A stretch of DNA of 35,619 nt from SIG565 sp045601525 (GTDB lineage Bacteria; Bacillota; Clostridia; Oscillospirales; Acutalibacteraceae). Under the pieces are notes generated by a model that was not told where the DNA came from, made no database searches, and saw only the letters and a program-made list of their open reading frames with translations. This document shows, in pieces, positions 23,110 through 32,514 of the stretch; positions within the stretch are counted from its first letter, which is position 1; each line of letters opens with the position of its first letter. A program made the position numbers and the translations under genes. The stretch covers positions 1 through 35,619 of the forward strand of contig JAZRZR010000059.1 in assembly GCA_045601525.1 (NCBI GenBank), read 5' to 3'.

Positions 23110-25317
23110 CTACTTAACAATCAAGCAATCACGAGCCGCTACTGTTCCGTCAGCAGTCTCGAAAGCTGAATTTGAATAGTTCACATAAATCTTAACGCCG
23201 TTTGCAAAGGTTGTTACACGAACATCATCGTTGATAACAAGGTGGTCCTCTATAGTTGTTGTTGCAACCGACTTATAGAAATCACCATATTTTGCTGCAG
23301 CATCGATTATGTTTTGTTTGTTGCCCTCATAAACTATGCCGTAAATACCCTTGTATTGCGAGAAGGTCATTATTGTGTCATAGTTTTCGCAAAGTGTGTA
23401 AAGCATTGTTGAACCGGTTTCCAAGCACTGAAGTTGCTTCTTCCAAAGTTCCTCACCGGCATTTACGCTTTCACCTGCAATTTCGGTCTTGCCCTTAAAC
23501 ACCAACTGATAGAAAGGTACGTCGTAAGCAAACGAATCGCACTTTGTCGAGTTAAGCGGAGCTTCCAAAATACAGTCAGCGACAACTGCTGCATAGCCGT
23601 TTGCTCCGTTTGCAGCAAACTTATAACCGCTATCGGTGAACTTTTTAATGATTTGTTGTGCGTTAGCACCGTAGTTCTTTCTTACATAATAGTCTCTCGA
23701 AGAATAATCGGAGTAACAAATAGTCGAAAGGGTTTCAAAGCTTATACCTGTAAGGTTATACTTATCAATTCGCTTTAACAAGGTGCTGCTCTTTGACTTA
23801 ACCGAATCAAAGCACAAAAGTCTGTACCTATCATAATCTTCGGTGGTCTTTTGCTGTGCGCCCTTGCCTATTGCATACTGATAAGCAGCCTGTCTGTTAG
23901 CGGTTTTGGCCGTTTTGAAGGTGTTGCCCTTCTTGTAACTTAAAAGGTCGAAGTCAAAGAAAGTATCAATGCCGCTTTGGTTGCAATATTCGACGAGCCG
24001 TGAAAGCTCTTTTCTTGAACCGAAAGCAGAACCAAAGCCATAACCGCCCATCTGCTTATTTATATCAGCACCGCTCTTTGAGAAGCCATAAAACTGAACA
24101 TTGGGCTTTTGACCTGTAACCGACAACTCGTTTAATATGTTAGCCGCACCCTTAAAGGTTGTGGCTGCGAAAAGCCTGTTGTAGGCAAATCCTAAGAATT
24201 GTTTTTGCTCCACAAGACCGCCAAAGAATTTAAGTGCATAAACCTGGTCGTTTACATCTTTATTAACATCGTTATTGCCGTAAAGAAGCTTTTGATAAAG
24301 TTTTGCCATACCTACATAATCGGCATCCTCATTATAAAGAGGATAGAAATCAATGGTAAGAACAGTATCCTTAACCGCCTCACTGGCATAAATGCTTGAC
24401 TCCACAACGCCTTGATTACGCTTAACGGTATTATAGTCATAACCGCGTAGATAAAACTCGGTTGTGATGTTAGAATAACCCGTTACTGTATCTCCAACAT
24501 TTGCGGTAAGCATTGCGCTTTCGGCGCCGCTTGAAATAACGCCGCAAATAGCCTTATCTCCTATTACTGCACCGTAAACAGGAAGATATGCGCTCTTATC
24601 GTTGGTGAGTTTTTCCTTAACAGAGCGCGCACCCTCTGTTCCGTAGATTTCGGCTGAATAGCTACCCGAAATAGTGTCTGGGTTCGAAGTATCGATAACA
24701 GCACCTGTGCCCGAGGGGAAGAATAGATAAGAGTCAGGTGTACCTGTTGCTACCGAACAGAAATAAGGTGCTACCGAAATTTTGTAAATCGGGCTGTTGC
24801 CCTCAATGATTGCATTTGCGTCGATTGAAACGCTTATGCGGTCATTATTAAGAGTATATGTAACGGGAACTATCGCATCAATATCCTCGAAATAATGACT
24901 TACTGTGATTGATTGACCGTCCTTTTGTACGGCAAAATCCGATTTTCTTATAGAATCGGTGTAACCTCTGGCAACTGCCTCTTCCATCATACCCTCACGG
25001 TTATCGAAGTAGGTTACAATGATTTGTGACATTAGATAATTGTTTACTCTTGCCGATTTTTCGGTGTTTTCGATATAAGAAGCAGGGGTAGAGGACCAAA
25101 CCGCAGAGTTTGTTTTGTCGGTTAAAACAAGACCCTTTATTTCGTCGTTCCAGGTAAGTGAAAAGTTATCATTTTCAATTGCTGTGCCGTCCGACAACTT
25201 GCCTGTTGGCAACAGGTCTATTATCGGTGTTGCCTCTTCCTTTTTGCAACCCACAAGAGAAATCACCATAACCGCACAAACAAGCAAACAAACTATTTTT
25301 ATAAATATATTTTTCAT
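23110..25317 (-). CDS. DUF5696-type lipoprotein
   Basis: A 735-residue lipoprotein with lipobox LVGC (Cys24) and a charged KKEE start to the mature chain. Residues 40-330 look beta-rich (NFSLTWNDEIKGLVLTDKTN, NDRISVSID). Residues 330-690 alternate strands and helices (AKLYQKLLYG, FDFDLLSYKKGNTF, GISFETLSTICYSDY, ILEAPLNSTKCDSFAYDVPF). The layout matches proteins annotated DUF5696, which sit beside sugar transporters in Firmicutes and Paenibacillus-like genomes. A beta-sandwich plus TIM-barrel-like, glycosidase-related fold is my inference. Acting before uptake, it could trim or hold the oligosaccharide. AAGGAG is 7 nt before the ATG. It separates the NHL-YIP1 gene from the second permease pair. 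Confidence 0.7.
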   Translation of the reverse strand: MKNIFIKIVCLLVCAVMVISLVGCKKEEATPIIDLLPTGKLSDGTAIENDNFSLTWNDEIKGLVLTDKTNSAVWSSTPASYIENTEKSARVNNYLMSQIIVTYFDNREGMMEEAVARGYTDSIRKSDFAVQKDGQSITVSHYFEDIDAIVPVTYTLNNDRISVSIDANAIIEGNSPIYKISVAPYFCSVATGTPDSYLFFPSGTGAVIDTSNPDTISGSYSAEIYGTEGARSVKEKLTNDKSAYLPVYGAVIGDKAICGVISSGAESAMLTANVGDTVTGYSNITTEFYLRGYDYNTVKRNQGVVESSIYASEAVKDTVLTIDFYPLYNEDADYVGMAKLYQKLLYGNNDVNKDVNDQVYALKFFGGLVEQKQFLGFAYNRLFAATTFKGAANILNELSVTGQKPNVQFYGFSKSGADINKQMGGYGFGSAFGSRKELSRLVEYCNQSGIDTFFDFDLLSYKKGNTFKTAKTANRQAAYQYAIGKGAQQKTTEDYDRYRLLCFDSVKSKSSTLLKRIDKYNLTGISFETLSTICYSDYSSRDYYVRKNYGANAQQIIKKFTDSGYKFAANGANGYAAVVADCILEAPLNSTKCDSFAYDVPFYQLVFKGKTEIAGESVNAGEELWKKQLQCLETGSTMLYTLCENYDTIMTFSQYKGIYGIVYEGNKQNIIDAAAKYGDFYKSVATTTIEDHLVINDDVRVTTFANGVKIYVNYSNSAFETADGTVAARDCLIVK

Positions 25318-25338
25318 CGTTTTACTCCTTTCGTGCAG

Positions 25339-27480
25339 TTATCTATAGAAGGCTTCAAGGAACAATGTTCTTATGAAGTCGCCCGATTGTTGAACAAGAA
25401 TACCAACAAGGAAGATGATAAATATTACAAGAATCATTGCAATCAAGGTAACAATAATTGTAAATAAGAATTTCCCGAATGTGAATTCCTGAACATTTAT
25501 AAGTCCCATAATCAACAAGATTGCGGCGTAAATAATGCAAACATAGTTAAGCATACTAATAAAGCTTGCCTCGCCCAAAGTAAGAACGTTTGAGAGGATA
25601 TCATAGCCTGCCGCCTGAATAACCATCGGTATCATTGCGTAACAGGTCACAACATAAATATCCACAAGCTTGGCCTTACCCTCAAAAAGAACGGCTACCA
25701 ACCAATGAGCTAATGTGAACAAGAGAACAAGGCCAAAGGTTTGAGCGAGCGAATACCAAGCGTTTGCATCCTCAATGTTTGTAGAGTTAAACACAAAACT
25801 TGAGGAATAGCCGATAATCTTAAATGCATACCACAAGGCGAGTATCACGGTTGCTATTAACACCGAGCCGCCCTTGTTACGCTTAATCTCATAGAAAGTA
25901 TCGGCGGGGTGTAAAAGTGTACCAAGTGCAATTTTTACCTTGTGATTTTTAATAAGCACTACATTGTGCTTTTTCTTGAGTTTCAGAAGCACGATAATTG
26001 CTACAACCAAAACGATTGCGCCAATAAATATAAATGTAAAGTGCTTCTCCATAAAGGCTGTTCTTACATATTCGAATGCCTGACTATATGTATTGCGGTC
26101 ATATCCCATCAATGCATAATCCATAGCGGCTGAATATTCACCGTTAAGCACAGCGGCCTTTGCAATACCTCTATAAGCAATTATAGAGTTGCGGTCTTGC
26201 GCTAAAACCTGCTCCCAAAGGGGTTTAGCATCGTTATAGTCACCCGCTATTGTGAGGGTTTGCGCCTCTTGAACCAAAAGGCCATATTCGTTGATTGTGA
26301 ATATGTTTATGCCGTTCTTAACCGAATCAAGAACAAAAGCCTTGCCATCCATTACTGCAAGAGCTGTAGCGCTACGGAATGTACCTTCCTGAACGCCGCT
26401 CTTAACGCCACCGCCAAAGGTTGTCAAAAGGTTACATTCTATATCGTAAACATAAACCTTACCATAGGGAGCGTCTAATACATATATATAATTGTTTTCA
26501 TCAACTGCAATTGAGGTGAAATTGTGAGCCAAGGAGTTACCGTTAATTAAGGTGTATTCCTTTGTGCTGAAAACAACATTTGCCGAATCGCTTACCTCGT
26601 CCTTTGTTTTATCAACAAGAATGTTTGAGCCGGTGGGGTTAAGACGGCGGATAGTACCGGGTGTTGTAACCGCACCACCACGTCCTGTTGTTTTAGCACC
26701 TGTACAGGTGTAGATATAACCATCGGCACCCATTACCATATCAACGAACGAGAAGGGCAACGCCTTTGCCTTTTTGGAGAGCTTTACATTATTTGTAAAG
26801 AGCATATCCCAAAGGTTGTTCATGGCATCAAACACGGTTGTTGTAACTGTGTTTGCACCAAAGAAGCCCTTGAATTCATAATCGGGTGTGTACATTGCGG
26901 CACCGTAGAAAGAGCCCTCGCAAAGCACATAAATGTAATCCATATTGTCAACAACAATCTTTACGGGATTGTAAAGAAGGTCGTCAGGCCAAACCTCTGT
27001 TTCGGGAACTGTAAGAACTTTAATTACATTACAATCCATATCCGAAATGATTACACGGTTGTTCGCCTTATCGCAAAGGTAAATACGGTCCTTAAAGACA
27101 TATATGCCCTGTGCACCCTTAAAGGTAAGGCTTTCCTCACCGTTTTTGAAGGAAGTGATTGTTCTTGAGTGGTTATAATTAGCATCAAGAACATCGATTC
27201 TGCCTGCGCCTGCATCAAGTATATAAATGTAGCCGCCGTAGGCATAAATATCAGACAACTCTTGGAAGGGTTCAAGACCCAAAGAAGCTGCTGTGAGGAA
27301 CTTTTCATCGGTGTACATCGGTTTTGAATACACATATTTTTCAACGCCAAAACCTGTTACCCATTTAGTTGTTGCATCGTAGGCCGAATCGGTATAATCA
27401 ACCGCCGATGCCGAAATCAAACAGGATGCGAGGCAAACAAAAGCACACAAAACTGCTAAAATCTTTTTCATCTTTTTCAT
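25339..27480 (-). CDS. NHL-propeller/TPR/YIP1 membrane protein
   Basis: A 713-residue fusion. The signal peptide covers 1-26; a lipobox-like LASC (Cys20) is present, but the hydrophobic residues after it and SASA at the end favour ordinary cleavage. Residues about 55-400 form an NHL-type propeller with about six blades (IYILDAGAGRIDVLDANY, YIYVLDAPYGKVYVYDI, AFVLDSVKNGINIF). A TPR-like pair follows at 415-470 (AGDYNDAKPLWEQVLAQD, LNGEYSAAMDYALMGYD). Helix 1 lies at about 480-500, a basic loop (KLKKKHNV) comes next, then a five-helix YIP1 domain to the end, opening with LHPADTFYEIKRNKGG. The propeller should face outside. AGGGGG is 7 nt before the first ATG. Its place inside the transporter operon suggests a docking or scaffold role; nothing catalytic is visible. 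Confidence 0.8.
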   Translation of the reverse strand: MKKMKKILAVLCAFVCLASCLISASAVDYTDSAYDATTKWVTGFGVEKYVYSKPMYTDEKFLTAASLGLEPFQELSDIYAYGGYIYILDAGAGRIDVLDANYNHSRTITSFKNGEESLTFKGAQGIYVFKDRIYLCDKANNRVIISDMDCNVIKVLTVPETEVWPDDLLYNPVKIVVDNMDYIYVLCEGSFYGAAMYTPDYEFKGFFGANTVTTTVFDAMNNLWDMLFTNNVKLSKKAKALPFSFVDMVMGADGYIYTCTGAKTTGRGGAVTTPGTIRRLNPTGSNILVDKTKDEVSDSANVVFSTKEYTLINGNSLAHNFTSIAVDENNYIYVLDAPYGKVYVYDIECNLLTTFGGGVKSGVQEGTFRSATALAVMDGKAFVLDSVKNGINIFTINEYGLLVQEAQTLTIAGDYNDAKPLWEQVLAQDRNSIIAYRGIAKAAVLNGEYSAAMDYALMGYDRNTYSQAFEYVRTAFMEKHFTFIFIGAIVLVVAIIVLLKLKKKHNVVLIKNHKVKIALGTLLHPADTFYEIKRNKGGSVLIATVILALWYAFKIIGYSSSFVFNSTNIEDANAWYSLAQTFGLVLLFTLAHWLVAVLFEGKAKLVDIYVVTCYAMIPMVIQAAGYDILSNVLTLGEASFISMLNYVCIIYAAILLIMGLINVQEFTFGKFLFTIIVTLIAMILVIFIIFLVGILVQQSGDFIRTLFLEAFYR

Positions 27481-27492
27481 TTGCTCGCCCCC

Positions 27493-28407
27493 TTAATCCT
27501 TCATACCCGCATTACTCATGGTTTCCATAACACTGCTTTGTGAAATGAGGTAAACCAAGATAGGCGGAATCATCATAATAACTGTGGTTGCCATCGCACT
27601 ACCTGTACGGGCGATACCCGCATTTGTAATTTGCGACATAGCCGAGGGAAGTGTTTTAAGGGCCTCTGTAAAGATTGTTGTGCCCGAAGCCACCGCCCAC
27701 ATATCACGGAATGCATAAAGCAAAAGGGTCAACCAAGCGGGTTTAACGATAGGCATTACAATTTGAGCCAAAATTCTCGGATAGCCTGCGCCATCAATAC
27801 GGGCCGCTTCAAGAAGCGAATCAGGCACCGAACCGTCCATATACTGCTTCATAAGGAATACACCCATCGCACCCGGAATATGAGGCAATATGTATACCCA
27901 ATAAGTATCAATAATTCCCATTTTCGAGAAGATGATGTACTGCGGTACACCAAGTGTAGTACCATTATAAAGAAGCGAGAACTGAACTACCAAGAAAACA
28001 ATGCCAACCCATTTTTGCTTACTCTTTGAGAAGAAGAAAGCCGCGCCGGCTGCCGCTAAAATGTGGCAAACAGTACCGATAACCGTGATAAAAATGGTGT
28101 TGAACAAGTAACGCGAAAGCGGAACTTGTAATTTTGAAATCAAAGACGGAAGCAAGGTGTAGTTTGCTATAGTGGGGCGCTTAACAAAGAACCTCGGCGG
28201 GAAAATAAGAATTTCATCCAAGGGTTTAAGTGAAGTTGCCACACAATAAACGATAGGCAAAATACAAACCGCACCGAAAATAAGCAAGAGGGCTACGAAG
28301 ATACCCGAAACCACTTTTGAACGGGTATAGCGCTTGTATTGAAGTTCGCCGCCACCAAGCAACTTAAAATGTCTAACCTTAAGCCAGAACTTTTTCCATT
28401 TACTCAA
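27493..28407 (-). CDS. carbohydrate ABC permease, MalG type (first pair)
   Basis: A 304-residue permease with a basic cytoplasmic N-terminus (KRYTRSK) and six helices. The EAA loop LLEAARIDGAGYPRILAQIV is followed by MP. The reading frame starts at TTG 28407; a GGGGGG run (28417-28422) lies 9 nt before it and no ATG or GTG is better placed. It follows its MalF-type partner by 15 nt. Substrate unknown. Confidence 0.86.
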   Translation of the reverse strand: MSKWKKFWLKVRHFKLLGGGELQYKRYTRSKVVSGIFVALLLIFGAVCILPIVYCVATSLKPLDEILIFPPRFFVKRPTIANYTLLPSLISKLQVPLSRYLFNTIFITVIGTVCHILAAAGAAFFFSKSKQKWVGIVFLVVQFSLLYNGTTLGVPQYIIFSKMGIIDTYWVYILPHIPGAMGVFLMKQYMDGSVPDSLLEAARIDGAGYPRILAQIVMPIVKPAWLTLLLYAFRDMWAVASGTTIFTEALKTLPSAMSQITNAGIARTGSAMATTVIMMIPPILVYLISQSSVMETMSNAGMKD

Positions 28408-28416
28408 AGCACTCTA

Positions 28417-28422
28417 CCCCCC
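28417..28422 (-). promoter_or_regulatory. G-run ribosome binding site before a TTG start
   Basis: AAGGGGGG ends 9 nt before TTG 28407. The site supports TTG initiation for the MalG-type permease, since no other start codon lies nearby in frame. Confidence 0.5.
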
Positions 28423-29346
28423 TTACTTTCCGGTTTTACTCAACAGTTTGCTTACGAGATTTCTGAAAATCGCCATAATCGCAAACAGGAATATCGAAAT
28501 TGCCGCCGCATAACCCATTTCCATTCGGGTATGAGCAATATCGGTTAGATACATTACTATGGTATCCGCGCAGTTGTTAACTGTAGGATAGCCACACATT
28601 GTTGTGATAACTGCGCCGATTGAGAAGGAGCTTGCAATTTGCATAACTGCCGAGAAGAGCAAGATTTCCTTCATAGAGGGAAGTGTTATGTACCAAAGTT
28701 CTTGCCAACGGTTACGAATACCGTCAATAGCGCCGGCCTCAAAGAGAGAGGTGTTAATACCCTGCAAGCCTGCGATATTAGCAAGGAAGCCTGCACCCAT
28801 ACTTGCCCACAATGTAACAAATATGATAATCGGCACTATGTAATCGGGGTTTTTAAGCCATGTGATAGGCTCGTTCAAAAGTCCGACACTAAGCAAAAGG
28901 CTGTTTATATAGCCGTATGCATCACCACTAAATGCGGTTTGCCAAATAAAGTAAGCGTTACCTGCAAGGTTAGGAGCATAGAAGAGGAAAGAAAGGAAAC
29001 TTCTTACTGCAGGGTTAAACTCGTTTATAAACCAAGCAAGCACATAGGAAAGCAAAAATCCTGTAGGTGCTGTGGCAATCGCAAGAATAATGGTGTTTGT
29101 TGCGATGGTGCCGAACATATCGTCGGTTACAAACATTCTAAGGAAATTATCAAGACCCGCAAACTTAGGTGTTGAAAGGGTATCGTATGAACAAAAGCTT
29201 AAAACAAGAGATGTGAGAATCGGTAAAACCGTCATCATAAAGAAGAGAATAAGGAAAGGAAGCGCAATTATAAACATTGAAACTTCGCTACCGCCAAACG
29301 ATGACTTTTCTCTTTTTCTTTTAAGTAGTACACTTTGATTAGTCAA
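28423..29346 (-). CDS. sugar ABC permease, MalF type (first pair)
   Basis: A 307-residue permease with six helices. The EAA loop reads FEAGAIDGIRNRWQELWYIT, then LP. I place the start at TTG 29346, because GGAGGG (29356-29361) lies 9 nt upstream and the longer frame would reach into the coding end of the preceding gene without a binding site. The start then overlaps the TAA of the binding-protein gene by 8 nt, suggesting translational coupling. Residues after the start are strongly basic (LLKRKREK), as expected for a cytoplasmic end. It pairs with the MalG-type protein downstream. Confidence 0.86.
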   Translation of the reverse strand: MTNQSVLLKRKREKSSFGGSEVSMFIIALPFLILFFMMTVLPILTSLVLSFCSYDTLSTPKFAGLDNFLRMFVTDDMFGTIATNTIILAIATAPTGFLLSYVLAWFINEFNPAVRSFLSFLFYAPNLAGNAYFIWQTAFSGDAYGYINSLLLSVGLLNEPITWLKNPDYIVPIIIFVTLWASMGAGFLANIAGLQGINTSLFEAGAIDGIRNRWQELWYITLPSMKEILLFSAVMQIASSFSIGAVITTMCGYPTVNNCADTIVMYLTDIAHTRMEMGYAAAISIFLFAIMAIFRNLVSKLLSKTGK

Positions 29347-32245
29347 GGTTGTATTCCCTCCTCTTTCTTGTAATTTCATTATCGGCAATCTTACCCCACT
29401 TAACAATCATATCCTTGGGGTTTTCATCAAGGTTTACAACGTTCCAGAAAGCCTGATAAATTGAACGGGTTACATAGTAACCACCGGGAACTTCAGAAAG
29501 TCCTATAACATCCTCCCAAGACTCAAGCAATACATCAAGGTCATCGCTTTCCCAAGAAAGACGCTTAAAGGCCTCTATGTTAGAGGTAGCCACACGGCCA
29601 ACCTCACCAAGAACCGCCTCAACCATCGTTGAGTATCTGTATTGGATATTATCACTAGTCCACCATTTAATAAACTCCCAAGCCTCATCCTTATGCTTGG
29701 CAATTTTAGGAATAACGCAAGCTGTACCTGTATCAGCCTGTGTATAATCTATTGTGCCGTCCTCTTTAAGTGTGCCGGGCAAGGGCGCAATCGCCCATCT
29801 GCCTGTGATTTCGGGAGCGGCCTGTGAGAATGTAGTATAAGTTGAGCTTGCCGCAATACCCAAAGGCATTGTACCTGAACGGAAACGGTTGTAGAAGCTG
29901 AATTCGGGTGCGTAGCCTAAATCGGTGTAGAACTCGGTCCAATAAACAAAGGACTCAACTGCTGTGCCGTTTGTAAGTGTAGTTGCTTTTTTATCGTCGG
30001 TGTAAAGCTTGCCGCCGTTTTGTAACAAATATGTCGCATAGTTGTTAACAAGACCGGCACCCGGCAAACCTACCTCAAGGTTTTGTCTTTGAAGAAGAGC
30101 TGCTGTATTGCGGAACTCCTCCCAAGTTTTCGGAACTGTAAGTCCCAACTCTTCGAAAATATCGGTACGGTAATAAACCACCTCGAATATTTGTGTATCG
30201 GGCAATCCGTAGCAGGCATCTCCCAGCATATAAGGCTCGGTTGCGCTCTTTTGGAAGCGAGTGATTACCTCATCAAAATCAGAGAACTGCTTCAAGTCTT
30301 CAAGAGCACCACGCATACCGTAGTTAACGGGCTCGGTTCTCGGGTGAGATAAGAACAAGTCAGGTCCCGAACCCGAAAGAATTGCCTGAACAAGTGTTGC
30401 GCCAACAACCTGAATATTTACTGTTACATCAGGATGTTCAGCCTCAAACGAGTCTTTAACCAAGGACCTTAAAATTTGTGTCTGGTCGTTACCCCAGGTA
30501 ACCCAAATTGTAAGCTTTTTCTTGTCGGCTGTTCCCTCAGCACTGTATCTGTACTCTTCCATAAAGGAAACCAAGAAACGATTGAAAGAATATTTTGTTT
30601 TATCCCAAAATGTTGCCATTTCGAAATCAAACTCTCCCTCAGGAGCCGAGAAAATAATTTGGTCAAGGTCCAAAGGAAGCGCTGCCATATCAGCAATCAA
30701 GGCTGTAAGCGAGCAATAGTTATCGTAATATGTAGAAACATACTTTTGTGCGGTATAAGGATTATCAAGCATCTCCTGCATTACACGACGCATATTCTTG
30801 ATAGATGCAATATATGTGCCGCTCGTTTGACCTGTGATTTCGGTGATGCGGTCGCACAACTGTGTGAGTCTGTCTATATTTGTTTGGAGGGTTTCGTTAA
30901 AGCCTTCGATTTGCTCGAAGAATTCATAGCTTCGTCCGCTATCAATATTGTCACCGGTAATCATTCTAATCTTCAAATAGAGGTTACCGATTTCGTAGGT
31001 TACATCGTTGATTTCACGGCTTACCTCACCGAAGTTGGAAAGTGTAACCGCCATGCTTATTTCGTGTTCACCTGCTTCAAGGTAAACATAAGCGTCTTGA
31101 CCATCAACCTGTAACACCTGGAACTGCCAATCACCGCCATAATAGAAGGAGATGTTCTCGGCCTCCTCAAAGGGTGCCACACCATCAATCTTAAGGCTTC
31201 TATATGAGTTGCCGTTGATAACCGCATTTTGTCTAAAACGGAAAGCAACGCGATAAAGACCGCTTTCGGCAACATTAAGTTTCCAAGTGATAGTTTCGTT
31301 GGGTGATTGCCAACCTGTGCTTCCGATAAAGTTGGTAATGTTCTTGAAGGCTTGAGAGGATTTGCTCTCACCTGTTGTAGTGTCATACCATCTTACGCTC
31401 GGGTCGCTATTATCAGTAAGAGGAGTTATCGAAGATGTGCTTTTATAAAGAGCGCGCTCGGCTTCAATAATCAAATCGTTCTCGCCGCTATAGTTCTTAT
31501 AGCCGTTAGCCTTGTACTGCTCGAGTGCCTCAGCATAGCTGGGGGTTTTTACGGGAGCAGCAAGCACCAAAGACTCAAGATAAAGCTCGCCCGACTGCAC
31601 AACAACGGTGATTGTATGCGTGCCGGCTGAAAGAGCAACCTTTAAGGGTTCAACAATCTGACCTGTTTTATCCATCGACTTCTCGGTTGTAAAGATGAGA
31701 CTTTCAACCTGTTCCGAAGCATAAATGTTACCGTTGCCATCTTGTACACCCTCAGGCTTTGCGTCAACCCATGTGCGATGGAAGTTTGTTGACTTAATTG
31801 TATCGTAAGGATACTCGCCATCAACCATAAATCCAAACGCAAGGGGCAAGCCACGACCTGCTATGGGGCAATAGTTAAGTTGAAGCTCATAATAAGCGTT
31901 GGCGGGCACATTAACGGTATATGTGATATAACCCTTTTCACCCGTCCACTTAACGACACCGGTTTTTGTGGTGCCGGCCGCATCGGTATGAGTGCCAACC
32001 TTTTCTACCGCACCTTCGCTTGCCGAAAAGCTATCGGCGCTCAAGACGATAGATTCTGTAGCATCGGTGTGTGTAGCCGCAACCGACTCAAGATACGCTA
32101 TGTAAGCATTTTGCGAGCTTGCGTCTGCTACGATTTCGGACTTGTTATTTGCTTCGGCTTCGCTCGCTTCTGCTGCAAAGCAGGTTAGCGACGACGCCGT
32201 CAAAAGCATAACAAGTGCCAAAAGCATTGCAATACACTTCTTCAT
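29339..32245 (-). CDS. solute-binding protein fused to two carbohydrate-binding-like modules
   Basis: A 968-residue secreted protein and first gene of the seven-gene operon. The signal peptide (residues 1-25) has no valid lipobox: Cys22 is preceded by SLT, so cleavage near CFAA is expected. Two galactose-binding-like beta-sandwiches, as in CBM6/CBM35, appear near 45-235 and 255-430 (YITYTVNVPANAYYELQLNY; TITWKLNVAESGLYRVAF). A helical segment follows to about 590. The family-1 extracellular binding protein covers 595-965: KKLTIWVTWGNDQTQILRSL, GSGPDLFLSHPRT, YGLPDTQIFEVVYYRTD and VPKTWEEF. Usual binding proteins are about 420-550 residues, so the N-terminal half is extra. GGAGG is 7 nt before the ATG and a near-consensus promoter lies upstream. 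It should deliver a sugar to the first permease pair and perhaps both pairs. How it stays at the cell is unclear. Confidence 0.86.
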   Translation of the reverse strand: MKKCIAMLLALVMLLTASSLTCFAAEASEAEANNKSEIVADASSQNAYIAYLESVAATHTDATESIVLSADSFSASEGAVEKVGTHTDAAGTTKTGVVKWTGEKGYITYTVNVPANAYYELQLNYCPIAGRGLPLAFGFMVDGEYPYDTIKSTNFHRTWVDAKPEGVQDGNGNIYASEQVESLIFTTEKSMDKTGQIVEPLKVALSAGTHTITVVVQSGELYLESLVLAAPVKTPSYAEALEQYKANGYKNYSGENDLIIEAERALYKSTSSITPLTDNSDPSVRWYDTTTGESKSSQAFKNITNFIGSTGWQSPNETITWKLNVAESGLYRVAFRFRQNAVINGNSYRSLKIDGVAPFEEAENISFYYGGDWQFQVLQVDGQDAYVYLEAGEHEISMAVTLSNFGEVSREINDVTYEIGNLYLKIRMITGDNIDSGRSYEFFEQIEGFNETLQTNIDRLTQLCDRITEITGQTSGTYIASIKNMRRVMQEMLDNPYTAQKYVSTYYDNYCSLTALIADMAALPLDLDQIIFSAPEGEFDFEMATFWDKTKYSFNRFLVSFMEEYRYSAEGTADKKKLTIWVTWGNDQTQILRSLVKDSFEAEHPDVTVNIQVVGATLVQAILSGSGPDLFLSHPRTEPVNYGMRGALEDLKQFSDFDEVITRFQKSATEPYMLGDACYGLPDTQIFEVVYYRTDIFEELGLTVPKTWEEFRNTAALLQRQNLEVGLPGAGLVNNYATYLLQNGGKLYTDDKKATTLTNGTAVESFVYWTEFYTDLGYAPEFSFYNRFRSGTMPLGIAASSTYTTFSQAAPEITGRWAIAPLPGTLKEDGTIDYTQADTGTACVIPKIAKHKDEAWEFIKWWTSDNIQYRYSTMVEAVLGEVGRVATSNIEAFKRLSWESDDLDVLLESWEDVIGLSEVPGGYYVTRSIYQAFWNVVNLDENPKDMIVKWGKIADNEITRKRREYNLD
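29356..29361 (-). promoter_or_regulatory. ribosome binding site inside the upstream gene
   Basis: GGAGGG lies within the last codons of the solute-binding-protein gene, 9 nt before TTG 29346. It marks the MalF-type permease start and implies coupled translation. Confidence 0.55.
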
Positions 32246-32325
32246 TGATATTCCTCCAAACTTGTAATTGCTGCGGGTAAGCGTATATAATTTATATATA
32301 ATTACCCATATTTATTTACTATACA

Positions 32326-32354
32326 ATAATACCAAATTTAAGACCTGTTGTCAA
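32326..32354 (-). promoter_or_regulatory. promoter of the seven-gene transporter operon
   Basis: Consensus -35 TTGACA (32349-32354), 17-nt spacer and TATTAT (32326-32331) on the minus strand, about 80 nt before the first gene. The leader is AT-rich and shows no structured riboswitch that I can see. It shares the 345-nt gap 32246-32590 with one divergent promoter; nothing else was recognised in that gap. Confidence 0.8.
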
Positions 32355-32514
32355 GCAATTTTGAACAATTTGACCCATTTTTTCAGTTCTTTTTTATGTA
32401 ACTTTACCTAAACTTTTGTTTATTTTGTCATATTTCCTACAAATTGTGGTCTTTTTCGCAATAAATCTAAATATAGTGTTTTTGCATCACCGTTTTTTGC
32501 CAATTTTGCACCTC

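Noticed and set aside
30476..31114. 212-codon plus-strand frame inside the binding-protein gene
   Set aside because: The opposite strand encodes a clear signal-peptide and solute-binding protein; the frame has no recognisable domain or ribosome binding site.
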